From Ostreococcus lucimarinus CCE9901 (Eukaryota; Chlorophyta; Mamiellophyceae; Mamiellales; Bathycoccaceae), in assembly GCF_000092065.1 (NCBI RefSeq), contig NC_009361.1, forward strand, positions 620,001 through 684,000: DNA of 64,000 bases, given 5' to 3'. Each line of letters starts with the position of its first letter. Within the stretch, counting starts at the first letter, position 1. The notes under the pieces are model-generated. The model ran no database searches. It saw only the letters and a list, made by a program, of their open reading frames with translations, and was not told the DNA's origin. A program made the position numbers and the translations under genes. Shown piece by piece: positions 63,999 to 64,000 of this stretch.

Positions 63999-64000
63999 CT

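Noticed and set aside
1-64000. tRNA, rRNA, CRISPR or transposon
   Set aside because: Read for GGTTCGA-type B boxes, spaced direct repeats and transposase motifs; none was convincing by eye. A covariance search could still find a small RNA gene, most likely in 14418-14968.

Overview
The window is nuclear DNA of a very compact, GC-rich eukaryote. The gene set (chloroplast-targeted enoyl-ACP reductase, TGD4-like envelope protein, ObgC, a plant-type MORN-PIP5K, a carboxyarabinitol-phosphatase-like protein), the tiny intergenic gaps, the rare short introns and the GC-rich transit peptides point to a picoplanktonic green alga of the Mamiellales, most likely Ostreococcus. That assignment is inference from gene content and style; no species marker was searched. 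No rRNA, tRNA, CRISPR array or transposon was recognised.

Layout. 1-13.4 kb: C-terminal part of ATR kinase, a DUF1517-like plastid protein, a DUF202 membrane protein, the PAK1IP1/Mak11 ribosome-assembly factor, a JmjC/cupin protein, an RNase III-like double-stranded-RNA-binding protein, an mTERF-like protein, a MaoC-like hydratase, an unknown protein and a DUF1995 plastid protein. 13.4-25.8 kb: rhomboid-UBA, poly(A)-binding protein, ESS2, a GT32-sulfotransferase fusion, SERINC, plastid enoyl-ACP reductase, uL30m and phosphoserine phosphatase. 26-34.4 kb: a BRM-type SNF2 ATPase converging on the histone chaperone HIRA, then plastid-type mini-RNase III and two small unknown genes. 34.7-48.6 kb: a large secreted multidomain protein, NOL11, a small membrane protein, mitochondrial EF-G, a HAD phosphatase, eIF5 and TGD4-like. 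48.7-64 kb: ObgC, NOL6/UTP22, RBMX2, a double histidine-phosphatase, a tail-anchored unknown, a DUF2256 zinc protein, an ER thioredoxin-fold protein, an MPPE1-like phosphoesterase, MORN-PIP5K and the end of one more gene.

Most genes are single-exon. Five could only be completed by finding an intron (mini-RNase III, NOL11, NOL6, the ER thioredoxin-fold protein, MPPE1-like). In four of them the longest open frame begins at GTG or TTG, or lacks the expected signal peptide or start; in MPPE1 it lacks the C-terminal membrane helix. A sixth gene (JmjC) appears to change frame near 7,285.

The genes are functionally mixed, as expected for a eukaryotic chromosome, but gene expression is heavily represented: three nucleolar ribosome-assembly factors (PAK1IP1, NOL11, NOL6), three translation factors (PABP, eIF5, mt EF-G), two spliceosomal factors (ESS2, RBMX2), two chromatin factors (BRM, HIRA) and two RNase III-fold proteins. 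I found no obviously new multi-gene system. The most unusual items are perfect palindromes or hairpins in three intergenic regions, the probably inactive RNase III-like protein, the GT32-sulfotransferase fusion and the large secreted IPT/cadherin-like/EGF/NPCBM protein.
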